From positions 1 to 50,426 of the forward strand of contig NZ_KB892397.1 in the NCBI RefSeq assembly GCF_000373765.1: a stretch of DNA of 50,426 bases. Direction: 5' to 3'. Below the pieces are notes generated by a model. It had not been told where the DNA came from, searched no databases, and saw only the letters and a program-made list of their open reading frames with translations. Position 1 is the first letter of the stretch; every line of letters starts with the position of its first letter. The position numbers were made by a program, and so were the translations under genes. The stretch comes from Legionella shakespearei DSM 23087 (lineage in GTDB: Bacteria > Pseudomonadota > Gammaproteobacteria > Legionellales > Legionellaceae). Of this stretch, positions 7,481-16,567 are shown one piece after another.

Positions 7481-10468
7481 TTAAACTTTTGGCGATTCAG
7501 GCTTTTTAGCCAATGCTTCATCAGGCCCAGTCTTGCTTTCAGGCACTTTGGCTTTAGAAAAAAAATACGGAAGCTGCGCTATTTTAGCTGATATATTCTT
7601 CACATCAGCAACAACACCCTCTGGCTCATCAAGAGCTTGATGTTTAATCAACTCTTGTACAGGTTCTAAAGTATCCTCAAGCAATTGCTGGTATTCAGGA
7701 ATATGATCACCTACAAAAAACAAGCGATTGTGCTTACTGTCATCTCTTAAATTCACGGGATTCATCCATAAAAAATGCACCACTGAACCAAAAGCTTTTC
7801 CAAAATACGCTTCATAATTTTTCAGTAATTTGTATTCTACACTAGGCAAGGCAACCAGAAGCGGAGCTTCGGAATTCTGGTTAAGCACTGCAAATTGCAC
7901 CATATAATCAAGAATGGCAATGGTATGTAGCCCCGATTGCCCGATCAACTCTTCAAGCAGTTTCTCCTGCGTTAAAATATGGTTGTAAACAGTTTTCGTT
8001 GATTCGGGAACACTGGAATCTGATGCCATAAACTGTAAAATATTCCTCACCAGAAGAGCCTCTTTCGCCTTGTTATCCAAAGGTGAATCTCTTAAAGCGT
8101 CAATTTGGTTCAGGAGCGCTTCCGTCTGTAAAATCTGCAATGAAGAAAAGGACTCGCATTTAATCCGGGAAGCGCTCAGTATGTCTGATAATTTGCCCAC
8201 CATCTGCTCATGACGCGCTTCAATAATCGCAGCCCCTTTTAAAAGCACTTCCCGCGACATGGTTCCCCGCAAATAATGCGGTAACAGATAAAACAGATAC
8301 GCTTTTCTCAAGTCATGATAATAAAAATTCAACTCCTGGCCAGGATGAGTGTCTCTGAAAAAAGGACCCAGCGTTTTTTGGAGGGCTAAATACATAGTCT
8401 CTTCGGGATGTTCCGGGAAATTAAAGCTCACATCCACAATATTCCCTTGTGGCGGTTCCTGATGAGCATCTAACAAGCAATAAGTTTTCATGCCCTCTTC
8501 GGTCTCACAATGCCCCACAAAATCATTACCTAATAAACAACACCCCGAGGCTATGTTTTGTCTGGTACTATGCTCCTTTCTTTTTAAATCAGGCCCCTCA
8601 GTCAAACTGACATACAAACCTTTATCCCTCATGGCCACTGGATAATAAACCAAATCACTTTTATCTTGCCTGACCGAAACCGTATTAGGTGTCATATGCA
8701 GCCGAACATTAGCGTCAGGAAGAGAAGAATCGGAATAAGGTGCCTCTTCAATGGCACCATATATTGGGTGTACCTGCTCCTCAAAACCAAAGACCCGGTG
8801 CCATCTGCCATAGATGTCCTGAATGGTTTCATGTACGCTTTTCTTCGCACTTTTAGCTAAGGGAACAACGTTAAATACATCATGACTGCCCTGATAAATC
8901 TTGCCCGATGCAGAACCACTTCCCAAATTGACAAAACCTTCAGGCAATAATTGCACCTGACCGGATTTTAAGGTTTCAGGCGGTAAAATCTGCGGCAAAT
9001 GATAGCTTTGCAAAGCCTGAGGCAAGGCACTAGACGCCGGGGTTTGAAATAATGTAGTAGCCAGTTCCCGCATTGAGTCGCTCAGGGGTAAGGTCAATAA
9101 ATCCAGGCGGGTATGGGGAAATATGGAACGTAATAAAGGACCAATGACACCCGCCTTGGCTGCAAGTTTTGCCTGAGGCACTTGAATTAAAAGACCCATG
9201 AAATAGCCCAGAATCGGGTTTAAGAGAGCAGAGTCAAATGAGGGTACGTTTACTCCCTCAGAGCGAGTTAACCGGTAACTACCCTGTTTAAAATAAGAAG
9301 TAATCGCTTGATCAGAACCTAATCTTATAAATGGAGAATTATCCTCATCAGTCTCCAAGCCGGGAACAAAAATCATGTTCTGTTTTTTCTGCTCAGAATC
9401 CAAAAAGGAGTTAGCCGTATAAAAACGAACCAGACAACGATCCCCAATCTCTGGAACAGAAGAGTTCCTGGTCAAAACTGCAAAATAATAGAATTTATTC
9501 ATTTGTTGATAGAGCGAATCGAGTTCAGCAAGCCGCATGTCGGTAAAAGGTTCGTTATGAGGATACCAAAGAAAATGAATTACCCCTTCAAAATAGGCGC
9601 TGAAACTGCTGTCATCAAGAACAGACGAAAATCCCTCCCAAGGTGGGCTTAGAATAGTTCCATCCAAAGATACTTTTAGAATATTGGGTAATACAAATTT
9701 TAAAAACTGGGCGTCAAACGGATGTAATTTATCATTAACAACTATAGTTTTAAGCAGATCGAGCCTTCCTTTTAGAATAAGTTCCAAGCCTAATCCGTAA
9801 ACAGGATGAAATTCCGAATCTCCGCCCTGGGTAATTAAACGCACAACACATCGGGTCAGGAAAGCCGGATCGAAAAAAAACGTACTGAATTTTTCACTAT
9901 CGTAGTTACCTGACTTATCTTTCAAGAGCTCGGGGGCAGGTAAGGAAATATGATATTTTTCCTGATAAAGCTCAGATACTACATCCCAATTGGAGGTAAA
10001 AAAATTAAAAAACTCGCTAAAGACTGGCTGGTCAGCCTCTTGTAACTGCTTTACTTTTTTTAACAACCCATCATTATTACCTGTAACCACGTCCCCCGGT
10101 AATGAATGTCTTACAGAACCAAAAGTAGGATAATCATTTTTGGCCTTGGTTAATTTGGGATATGCAGCCACCGGTGAAGGCAATACCATAGTACCCAGAT
10201 TGGGGAGCGTTAAAGAGGGAAATGGTGTGGTTTTTACACTTTGATTATTAAATAAGGCAGGTAATATCCTCAACAAACCATCTTGTATGCCCTGCACAGA
10301 GGCTTGCAATTGCTCCATGGCCTGGGTGACGTGAAATGAAACTACATAATATTCATTCGTGTCCATAGTACTTTCAACAAAGATTTGATCGTCACCGCGT
10401 TTTTTATATCGCCATAATCGATGAGGATCAGGAAATCTTTGCCCGGAATAATAGAGATCGAAGAACAT
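7481..10468 (-). CDS. Very large orphan protein (995 aa), candidate effector
   Basis: I do not recognise this protein family. It has no signal peptide or clear membrane segment. An internal similarity is visible: around residues 285-320 (SAYFEGVIHFLWYPHNEP) and again around 890-935 (AYFGKAFGSVVHFLWMNP), each followed by a helix with a Y-Q-Q motif. This suggests a duplicated alpha/beta element at each end. The middle (about 520-720) is beta-rich with many Tyr, His and Asp residues. The tail is polar and rich in Lys, Glu and Pro. A GGTGA lies about 3 nt before the ATG, so the start is less certain than the frame. Size, lack of known homologues and neighbourhood suggest a Dot/Icm substrate, but nothing in the sequence proves it. 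Confidence 0.6.
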   Translation of the reverse strand: MFFDLYYSGQRFPDPHRLWRYKKRGDDQIFVESTMDTNEYYVVSFHVTQAMEQLQASVQGIQDGLLRILPALFNNQSVKTTPFPSLTLPNLGTMVLPSPVAAYPKLTKAKNDYPTFGSVRHSLPGDVVTGNNDGLLKKVKQLQEADQPVFSEFFNFFTSNWDVVSELYQEKYHISLPAPELLKDKSGNYDSEKFSTFFFDPAFLTRCVVRLITQGGDSEFHPVYGLGLELILKGRLDLLKTIVVNDKLHPFDAQFLKFVLPNILKVSLDGTILSPPWEGFSSVLDDSSFSAYFEGVIHFLWYPHNEPFTDMRLAELDSLYQQMNKFYYFAVLTRNSSVPEIGDRCLVRFYTANSFLDSEQKKQNMIFVPGLETDEDNSPFIRLGSDQAITSYFKQGSYRLTRSEGVNVPSFDSALLNPILGYFMGLLIQVPQAKLAAKAGVIGPLLRSIFPHTRLDLLTLPLSDSMRELATTLFQTPASSALPQALQSYHLPQILPPETLKSGQVQLLPEGFVNLGSGSASGKIYQGSHDVFNVVPLAKSAKKSVHETIQDIYGRWHRVFGFEEQVHPIYGAIEEAPYSDSSLPDANVRLHMTPNTVSVRQDKSDLVYYPVAMRDKGLYVSLTEGPDLKRKEHSTRQNIASGCCLLGNDFVGHCETEEGMKTYCLLDAHQEPPQGNIVDVSFNFPEHPEETMYLALQKTLGPFFRDTHPGQELNFYYHDLRKAYLFYLLPHYLRGTMSREVLLKGAAIIEARHEQMVGKLSDILSASRIKCESFSSLQILQTEALLNQIDALRDSPLDNKAKEALLVRNILQFMASDSSVPESTKTVYNHILTQEKLLEELIGQSGLHTIAILDYMVQFAVLNQNSEAPLLVALPSVEYKLLKNYEAYFGKAFGSVVHFLWMNPVNLRDDSKHNRLFFVGDHIPEYQQLLEDTLEPVQELIKHQALDEPEGVVADVKNISAKIAQLPYFFSKAKVPESKTGPDEALAKKPESPKV

Positions 10469-10660
10469 GCTTCACCAAAAATAGAACCACTACCTATAAT
10501 TGTACCATTTAAAACCATAATAACCAATAATACTCCAATTGTTTGCTGCTGATCTGAACTGCGACCGTAAGGAAGAGCACGTCGTCCTGAGCTGAAGTAT
10601 CCTCACGAAAATGATTTATTTATGAGCGCTATATTTCCTGTTTTCTTATGCTCTCATTAC

Positions 10661-10791
10661 CTAAAGAAAACCGAGCCGTGACCGTAAGGGAGCGGAATTT
10701 TTGGAGTTACACTTTTACACTTAATGAGTAATCAACAATGGAGTGCATCGAACTGTTCCGCTTCCTTACGGTCGCGGCTCGGTTTTCTTAG
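10661..10791. repeat. Palindromic repeat family H
   Basis: Imperfect inverted arms of about 36 bp contain AAGAAAACCGAGCCG / CGGCTCGGTTTTCTT and GACCGTAAGG-type cores, separated by about 60 bp. A degenerate piece of this family (GCGACCGTAAGGAAGAGCAC) abuts a fragment of family A at about 10561-10595. Together they account for most of the 418-bp gap between 10468 and 10887; I see no gene there. Confidence 0.7.
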
Positions 10792-10886
10792 CATGATGCT
10801 CTTTTGTACTCTTGATTGGCAAGTCATAATACAGGCTCAAGGGGGAAATTTCGTGGCAATTCCTCAGAGATAGCAACCCCCAAAAG

Positions 10887-11810
10887 CTACACGATCCCCT
10901 GCAATGACTTCTTAAGCACTGCGGCACATCGTTCCAAAGCCTCTTTTTCATCTGCCGACATGTCCGGTTGCAGGATTTGGTTAATTCCGTCAGAACCCAC
11001 CACACTGGGTAATGAAAAGGTCACTCCATATTCTGCATGATATGACCCTACGGGAATAATAGACTGCTCATCCCGCCCAATTATTTCTGCAATACGGGCA
11101 CAGACCATACCTATTCCATATTGGCTGGCGTTATTGCCCTCAATGATGGTGATGTTGGCAAATTTCACTTCCTGCTCTATTTTTTTCTGAAATGAGGTTT
11201 TATCTCCAGGCAACATCTCTGCCAATGGCCGGCCGCCAATAGTGACCCCTGACCACAAAAACACAGATGAAGTGCCATGCTCGCCTATCACCAAAGCATT
11301 CACATCGGCCGGATTTACTTTAAAATGTTGTGCGATATGAAATCTGAAACGTAAACTGTCCAGATAAGTGCCCGCACTTATCACTTTATCGTGCCCCGCA
11401 ACCATGCGGGCAACATCAGCAAGAGGGTCAGGAGGATCACTGACAATCAAAATGCTGGCTAAAGGAGCTTCCTTGACGATTTTGGGAATGATTTCTCTAA
11501 ATATTGCAGCATTAGTACCGAGTAATTTTAATCGCCCTGCGGGATCATTGCGATCCGTAGCGCCCCCGGTTTTCTCATTAACCCCTACTGTAACCATAAT
11601 GACAGAAGCGCCATGCAAATCAGAATAATCGCCTGCGTAAATAGAAACGGGGGGAGACAATTGGGCTCCGTATTGCATGTCAGTCGCTACAGCTTTTGCC
11701 AGCGGCTGAGTTCTGTCTATCAATACGATTTCCCGGGTACATCCCCTCATAACCGTAGCCATAGCACAGGCTTTACCCACACTACCCGATCCAATAATTG
11801 CTATTTTCAT
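10887..11810 (-). CDS. Lactate/malate dehydrogenase family protein
   Basis: This is a 307-residue NAD-dependent 2-hydroxyacid dehydrogenase of the LDH/MDH superfamily. Visible features are the Rossmann GSGSVG at 8-13, Asp32 ending beta-2 (expected to favour NAD over NADP), the substrate-binding DSLRFR at 151-156 and the catalytic GEHG with His178. Two points differ from textbook enzymes. The usual N-P-x-D after beta-5 reads SDPPDP, and the active-site loop (GVNEKTGGATDRNDPAGR, about 77-93) is longer than usual, so substrate cannot be assigned as lactate or malate. GAGGAATCT directly precedes the ATG. It is monocistronic. Confidence 0.8.
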   Translation of the reverse strand: MKIAIIGSGSVGKACAMATVMRGCTREIVLIDRTQPLAKAVATDMQYGAQLSPPVSIYAGDYSDLHGASVIMVTVGVNEKTGGATDRNDPAGRLKLLGTNAAIFREIIPKIVKEAPLASILIVSDPPDPLADVARMVAGHDKVISAGTYLDSLRFRFHIAQHFKVNPADVNALVIGEHGTSSVFLWSGVTIGGRPLAEMLPGDKTSFQKKIEQEVKFANITIIEGNNASQYGIGMVCARIAEIIGRDEQSIIPVGSYHAEYGVTFSLPSVVGSDGINQILQPDMSADEKEALERCAAVLKKSLQGIV

Positions 11811-11874
11811 AGATTCCTCACAGTGAAAAGGAACAACTGGTCTTGGAATAATTATAGGACAACTCTTAAAAATG

Positions 11875-12624
11875 TCAGGCCAGGTAAGTCAAACTGAATT
11901 GCAGCTGGTTCATATAAAGGTGACTAAGTTGCAAGCCACTATTTACTGTTTGTCCGGGTGCGTGAACCAATCCGCTTTTTCCCCAATCAGCAAATTCATA
12001 ACCCATGCCCGCAGACCAATGAGCACTCAATTGCTTTTGCAAACCAAGGCCCAGGGTATAACTTAATACCGCTTGAGTATGGGAACCAAAAGCAGGAGCA
12101 GGAACCTCTTCAAACAATCTGGAAGTAATTTTAAAATCATAGGCACGGTTAAAACCAAGACCAATGCTGCCGCTGAGGTAAGGAGTTACGAGATAACCCA
12201 TTTCAGCCAGGAGCTTCCCCTTCACTGAAAAATGCGCATGACTGACCTTATAATTGTAATAAAAATTATTAAAATCAGGATCAGCATCTTCCCAAATATC
12301 CCCTGATAATCGAGCACTGCTGGCTGTCGCGAAAGCCGCTCCAAGCTGACCTGAAAAATGAGAATTCAATGACTTTTGCCGGCCATAAAAAAATTCAACT
12401 ATGCCTGATACATCACCCTTTCTATGAGCTTCGTATGTCTTTACCACATCCGGTTGCAACAGAAAAGTTTGCGTTTTTCCTTCCTTATACCAGGCAGGCC
12501 CCACACTTAAAGACAGTACAGTACTCATTTCATCCGCAATAACGCCGCCCATGCTGCCCGCGAAAGTACAGGGAGAGACTCCTGACGCCAGGGCAAAAAG
12601 TAATGCGGTTCTTCTCTTCATCAT
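11875..12624 (-). CDS. Outer-membrane beta-barrel protein
   Basis: This protein of 249 residues begins with a signal peptide (MMKRRTALLFALASG...TFAGSMGG). It continues as alternating amphipathic strands with frequent aromatic residues and ends QLQFSLTYLA. This resembles the small OmpA/OmpW-like barrels common in Legionella, many of which start their mature part with G-S-M-G-G. Strand pairs are clearest from about residue 130 onward (HFSVKGKLLAEMGYLVTPYL, LGLGLQKQLSAHWSAGMGY). The function (adhesion, porin or structural) is unknown. AAGGTCA precedes two consecutive ATG codons, so the start could be one codon later. Confidence 0.75.
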   Translation of the reverse strand: MMKRRTALLFALASGVSPCTFAGSMGGVIADEMSTVLSLSVGPAWYKEGKTQTFLLQPDVVKTYEAHRKGDVSGIVEFFYGRQKSLNSHFSGQLGAAFATASSARLSGDIWEDADPDFNNFYYNYKVSHAHFSVKGKLLAEMGYLVTPYLSGSIGLGFNRAYDFKITSRLFEEVPAPAFGSHTQAVLSYTLGLGLQKQLSAHWSAGMGYEFADWGKSGLVHAPGQTVNSGLQLSHLYMNQLQFSLTYLA

Positions 12625-12825
12625 TTGACCTTAATGAAACTGATTGATTTACTTACCGCACAGTAGAGCATTATTAAAAAAACTTTTCCAGCCCAGGTTC
12701 TGTCTTAATTACCTCGGCACGAACGGATTGTGCCAAAACAAAAATCGCAGGTTCTTGTCACAAACTCATTAGTAGAATAATTTTTACTCAAATACTCTTG
12801 CTTTATACTTATTCGCTCACGCAAA

Positions 12826-12852
12826 ATAGTACCGTAATTTCTACGGTACTAT
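12826..12852 (+). promoter_or_regulatory. Perfect 11-bp inverted repeat in the leader of the membrane-protein gene
   Basis: ATAGTACCGTA - ATTTC - TACGGTACTAT forms a perfect palindrome 55 bp before the ATG at 12908. A TATACT -10-like element lies at 12804-12809, so the palindrome would sit at about +10 of the transcript. It lacks a T-run. It could be an operator bound by a dimeric repressor or a 5'-UTR hairpin; the sequence alone does not decide. Confidence 0.5.
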
Positions 12853-12907
12853 GACGCACCTCAATACATTAAAGTGCACAAGACACAACTTTGTTAAAGG
12901 ATTTAAT

Positions 12908-13774
12908 ATGAAAACGACTTTCGAAACTGAAACCAGCACTTATTTTAAAAAAGCATTACAGCTTAGCCTGCCAGCATTAACCCTGCTAACTCCCATAGCT
13001 CTTTTATTTGCAAGCATCATTAGCGGACTATCACTACCTGCACTTATGGCAACCCTGTTTAGCTGGGGTATTTATCCTATTATCTGGATAGCAGAGGCTG
13101 TCATTACCTTGTTAATGCCCCTCCCCTCCGTGCTTATCCTCATTGGCGCAACCATATTCTCTATTGCGGCTTCCTGCATTCTGGCAGGATTAATCGGTGG
13201 TATACTGATAGGCGGCAGTTTGTGGGCGGCAAATTATTTTTATGACATGACCAGACAATTACTTTCATCTCTAATCACTGATAGCAAAATATTAGATATG
13301 GTCTCTTTCGCAATGACTGCCTTACTCATTACTCCCGGAGCTTTTCTTTCGGTAGCAATATTGGGAGCACCGTTGGTAGGCATAGTATGTTATAGCGTCA
13401 TATTACCTACACTTTTGATACTGATGACCACACTCCCCGCTTTACCCATGATATTATTGATTACAGGTATTGGGCTGCTGGGATGCGCCTCTTTACTATT
13501 AGGTGGAACTGCTGCCCTGGTTGCCGTGGGATATGCGAAAACAGCTGTGGATTCTCTGGATAATGAAACCGATAGTACCGCACAAGCTCCCGAAGTGCAG
13601 GAAACAGAAATGCCTGACATTTCTCCGGGATTAAAAAAATTGGGTGCAGTTATGGAATCTGCAGAACCCTCTGAAGCCCCTAAAGAAACTGCAAAAATAT
13701 TTGCAGACCATGCTGAAAAGAGAGAAGAACAAAGCAGTTCCTTACTACTTGAAGATGCAGCTTTAAATATGTAA
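12908..13774 (+). CDS. Multi-pass membrane protein, candidate effector
   Basis: This protein of 288 residues has several strongly hydrophobic, Gly/Leu/Ile-rich segments between about residues 15 and 212. A soluble acidic C-terminal region of about 75 residues follows. The tail ends EKREEQSSSLLLEDAALNM, which fits the Glu-rich E-block followed by small and hydrophobic residues of many Dot/Icm substrates. I chose the ATG at 12908 because AAAGGA lies 7 nt upstream; an in-frame ATG 19 codons earlier lies against the leader palindrome. No enzymatic motif is visible. It could be a membrane-targeted effector or an ordinary integral membrane protein. Confidence 0.65.
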   Translation: MKTTFETETSTYFKKALQLSLPALTLLTPIALLFASIISGLSLPALMATLFSWGIYPIIWIAEAVITLLMPLPSVLILIGATIFSIAASCILAGLIGGILIGGSLWAANYFYDMTRQLLSSLITDSKILDMVSFAMTALLITPGAFLSVAILGAPLVGIVCYSVILPTLLILMTTLPALPMILLITGIGLLGCASLLLGGTAALVAVGYAKTAVDSLDNETDSTAQAPEVQETEMPDISPGLKKLGAVMESAEPSEAPKETAKIFADHAEKREEQSSSLLLEDAALNM

Positions 13775-13823
13775 ATCCATTGGGACACTAGCCATTCCCG
13801 GCACTCCGTTGTACCCGGCACTC

Positions 13824-13923
13824 CGTCGTCCTGAGCGCGTCTTTTTGCGCGAAGGATCTCCCGAAACGGCATGGTGCCAATATTTGGAGATCCTTCGCGC
13901 AAAAAGACGCGCTCAGGACGACG
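13824..13923. repeat. REPIN-like palindrome, family A copy 1
   Basis: Two inverted arms of about 38 bp begin CGTCGTCCTGAGCGCGTC and contain TTTTTGCGCGAAGGATCTCC. The spacer of about 25 bp includes GGCATGGTGCCA. Each arm also holds a small internal GCGC...GCGC hairpin. The preceding bases (GGCACTCCGTTGTACCCGGC) look like a decayed partial duplication of the edge. The element fills the gap to the next gene. Confidence 0.85.
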
Positions 13924-14061
13924 GGGTGCCAGGTAATGATGTGGCCACCCAAGAATCACATGTCATGTTTTTAAACTAATGCTTTACTTTTTCTTCTTAT
14001 GATCATAGGATTTTATTTCAGCCCCACCCTATTGCAGCAAGGCTAAAATAAAGGAATTTCA

Positions 14062-14661
14062 ATGATTGTTTTTTTATTTGGTTTACCTGGTGTTGGCAAA
14101 ACTTACATCGGACAGCTCATGCAAAGGGAGTTAGGAGTTTGTTATTGGGATGGGGATGAAGCGTTGACCGAAGAGATGAAACGGGCTGTACGCAATGAGC
14201 AATCTTTTTCCCGACAAATGACGGCAGACCTCACATCCACCATCATTAATCAAATTAAAACGCTGAGGCAAACCCATGATTTTGTCATTGTTTCTCAAGC
14301 CATGTTACGCGAAGTAGATCGCCAGACCTTTCGTGAACAATTTGATGACATTCATTTTATTTACATCCGCTGTGAGGCTGATGCGGTAATCACCCAACGC
14401 ATTACGCAACGGGGGGATTTTGTTACTGTGTCTTATTGTGACAAGCTTATGAAGCTCTTTGAAGCGCATAGAGGTGATGCAGAGGCATACCCGTCCATAG
14501 ATAACTACAATAAAACGGACGAAGAATTAATAACGGCGTTTCAGGATGCCCTGAACATCAAACTAAAAGCAGATTGGGAACCCGGCTTTTTCCCGGAACA
14601 GAAAGCAGCCGAACCTGGTTTAGGTAAAAAAACAGAACCCCTTCACTATGCGAGATACTGA
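14062..14661 (+). CDS. P-loop kinase-like NTPase
   Basis: This protein of 199 residues starts with the Walker A motif GLPGVGKT at about 7-14, as in small-molecule kinases such as shikimate kinase, gluconokinase or adenylylsulfate kinase. WDGDEAL (about 29-35) may be the substrate-contacting acidic motif, and DFVIVSQAML a Walker B-like strand. No family-specific substrate motif could be identified, so the acceptor is unknown. The last 30 residues (PGFFPEQKAAEPGLG...) form a polar extension not expected in minimal kinases. AAGGA about 6 nt upstream supports the ATG. The following ndh gene is on the same strand 83 bp later. Confidence 0.7.
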   Translation: MIVFLFGLPGVGKTYIGQLMQRELGVCYWDGDEALTEEMKRAVRNEQSFSRQMTADLTSTIINQIKTLRQTHDFVIVSQAMLREVDRQTFREQFDDIHFIYIRCEADAVITQRITQRGDFVTVSYCDKLMKLFEAHRGDAEAYPSIDNYNKTDEELITAFQDALNIKLKADWEPGFFPEQKAAEPGLGKKTEPLHYARY

Positions 14662-14744
14662 CAAGCCTTCAAACTATATACTTCTGCGATTATAGAAAGC
14701 ATACATGGTATAATAAGAAAATATGGCTCTTGTGAGGTGCAGAA

Positions 14745-16034
14745 ATGACCGATAAAGCGAATATTGTAATTGTTGGCGGTGGGGTTGCCGGCATGGAAAT
14801 CGCCACCCAATTGGGAAATCGTCTGGGACGCGCACAAAAAGCCATTATTACTCTGATTGATAAAGATTCCTCACATATCTGGAAGCCTATCCTTCATAAG
14901 ATAGCAGCTGGTACTAATGATTTATCACAGCAACAGGTGTCCTTTGTTGCTCACGCCAGCCAACATTATTTTACTTACTCGCCCGGAGAAATGAGCGGGA
15001 TCGACAGGGAAAAGAAGTTAATTTATCTTGAACCCATTACCATGCTGGATGGCTCTGTAGCCGTTGAAAAAAGAACAGTGCATTATGATATTTTAATTAT
15101 GGCTGTAGGAAGTTGCGCCAATGATTTTAATATTCCCGGGATTAGCCAATTTTGTTATTTTATTGACAGCCGTATTCAGGCAAGAATGTTTAATCGTCTG
15201 GTGCGCATGCATTTGTTTCGCTGTGCCATGAATAATGATCCGCTTACCGTTTCAGTGGTCGGTGGCGGGGCAACAGGCGTGGAATTAGTTGCTGAATTGG
15301 CACAACTGGTAGAAATTGCCGAAAGCTATCGCTTTGATTTAAATAAAAAAATCCACATCAACCTTATTGAAAACGGGCCTCGGCTTCTGGCCGCATTTCC
15401 CGAAAAAATCTCGCGTGCGGTTGAAGAGCAACTAAAGAAACTGGGGATCAATGTATTGAACAATACCCAGGTTACTTCAGCAGAAAAAGAAGGGTTGCAT
15501 TTGTCTGATGGCCGGTTTTTAAAATCCGCCTTAATGGTCTGGGCCGCCGGAGTAAAAGGACCTGATTTTTTGAAGCACATGGATAATCTGGTTACGGCAA
15601 AAAATAATATGCTCTGTGTGAAACCGACACTGCAAACGACTTTGGATGATAGTATCTTTGCTATAGGCGACTGCGCTTACTGTATGGATGAAAGTCAAAA
15701 GGCTCCCTTGCCGCCAACTGCCCAGGTAGCCCATCAGCAAGCCAGTTATTTGATAAAAGAAATTCCCCGCTATCTGGAAGGCAAACCACTGCCTCCTTTT
15801 GTCTACCGTCACTTGGGCGGGATAGTATCTCTGGGCAAATACAATGCCTTTGGTTCCTTAGGAAAATATGGTGTTTTTCCTGGCGGCTTTATTCAAGGAA
15901 AAATAGCTCAATACACTTATGATTTTATTTACCGCAGCCACCAGAAACGCTTACACGGAATACTAAAAGGCTATCTGCTCTGGCTTTCGGAACGGATCAA
16001 TAAAATTATAAGGCCACAGGCACGCTTGGATTAA
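14745..16034 (+). CDS. ndh: Type II NADH:quinone oxidoreductase (NDH-2)
   Basis: This 429-residue FAD enzyme oxidises NADH and reduces quinone at the inner membrane without pumping protons. It shows the two expected Rossmann motifs, GGGVAGME near the N-terminus for FAD and VGGGATGVELVAEL around residues 167-180 for NADH. Also present are the conserved WAAGVKGP, the FAD-binding IFAIGDCAY and the quinone-site LPPTAQVAHQQASYL. The C-terminal helical region would provide membrane attachment. Length and motif order match NDH-2 rather than sulfide:quinone reductase, as no conserved Cys pair is evident. GAGGTGCAGAA precedes the ATG. It appears monocistronic, ending just before a family C palindrome. 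Confidence 0.88.
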   Translation: MTDKANIVIVGGGVAGMEIATQLGNRLGRAQKAIITLIDKDSSHIWKPILHKIAAGTNDLSQQQVSFVAHASQHYFTYSPGEMSGIDREKKLIYLEPITMLDGSVAVEKRTVHYDILIMAVGSCANDFNIPGISQFCYFIDSRIQARMFNRLVRMHLFRCAMNNDPLTVSVVGGGATGVELVAELAQLVEIAESYRFDLNKKIHINLIENGPRLLAAFPEKISRAVEEQLKKLGINVLNNTQVTSAEKEGLHLSDGRFLKSALMVWAAGVKGPDFLKHMDNLVTAKNNMLCVKPTLQTTLDDSIFAIGDCAYCMDESQKAPLPPTAQVAHQQASYLIKEIPRYLEGKPLPPFVYRHLGGIVSLGKYNAFGSLGKYGVFPGGFIQGKIAQYTYDFIYRSHQKRLHGILKGYLLWLSERINKIIRPQARLD

Positions 16035-16047
16035 ATTATAAATAAAC

Positions 16048-16084
16048 CGTAGCCTTGATGCAGCGAAGCGAAATCAAGGCTACG
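16048..16084. repeat. Short palindromic repeat, family C
   Basis: CGTAGCCTTGAT and its inverse ATCAAGGCTACG flank a 13-bp GCAGCGAAGCGAA loop. It lies in the convergent space between ndh and the isomerase gene. Its TAG supplies the stop codon of the latter (16080-16082). Confidence 0.75.
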
Positions 16085-16445
16085 CTGATTTAAAATCTTT
16101 AAGATAATGAACATCCAAATCCATAAGTTCCACCGATTTCTGTAAATTCATACTGCCTTCATATCTTTGGAAGAATTCATTCATGATGTCCATAACCTCT
16201 TTAAGCACCTGCTGCTTCTTTTCTACAGTCCGCCCTGGCATTATCTTAATCGCCAAATGAGTAAAGGCATTTTTTATACTGCCATCACCAATGTAAAATG
16301 AATCATGCACCACACACCTGCTCTTGCAACTTGATAACTGAGTAGGTAATTCTTTTTCCAAAAGTTGATGGATTTTTGCAAAGAAGGCTTTGATATCAGG
16401 TGTAGGATAAATATTATTGCTGTATTCTAAAATGATAAGAGGCAT
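16080..16445 (-). CDS. 5-carboxymethyl-2-hydroxymuconate isomerase family protein
   Basis: This 121-residue protein of the tautomerase superfamily resembles 5-carboxymethyl-2-hydroxymuconate delta-isomerase (HpaF/CHMI). It has Pro2, which becomes the N-terminal catalytic base after Met removal, followed by LIILEYSNNI. Also present are SRCVVHDSFYIGDG, FTHLAIKIMPGRT and a C-terminal helix. CHMI acts in homoprotocatechuate degradation, but no other gene of that pathway is in the window, so the physiological substrate is uncertain. The stop codon TAG is contributed by the adjoining family C palindrome, which suggests that the repeat landed at or trimmed the 3' end. The overall length is close to that of family members. 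Confidence 0.7.
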   Translation of the reverse strand: MPLIILEYSNNIYPTPDIKAFFAKIHQLLEKELPTQLSSCKSRCVVHDSFYIGDGSIKNAFTHLAIKIMPGRTVEKKQQVLKEVMDIMNEFFQRYEGSMNLQKSVELMDLDVHYLKDFKSA

Positions 16446-16567
16446 AAGATTCCATTAAGGCATTCTGGTTAAGGATAATCTACTTGAGGTGTACCCATAG
16501 TAGCATTATCCCACCAGCCATCCAATGTCAAGTCAGATAAACGATAAAAAATGAGTACAATTCCTTG

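Noticed and set aside
10887-11810. Naming the dehydrogenase as L-lactate or malate dehydrogenase
   Set aside because: The active-site loop is longer than usual and the NPxD motif is replaced by SDPPDP, so substrate specificity cannot be read.
13390-13959. 189-residue minus-strand frame starting in a family A repeat
   Set aside because: It begins inside the palindrome and continues antisense to a well-supported membrane-protein gene.
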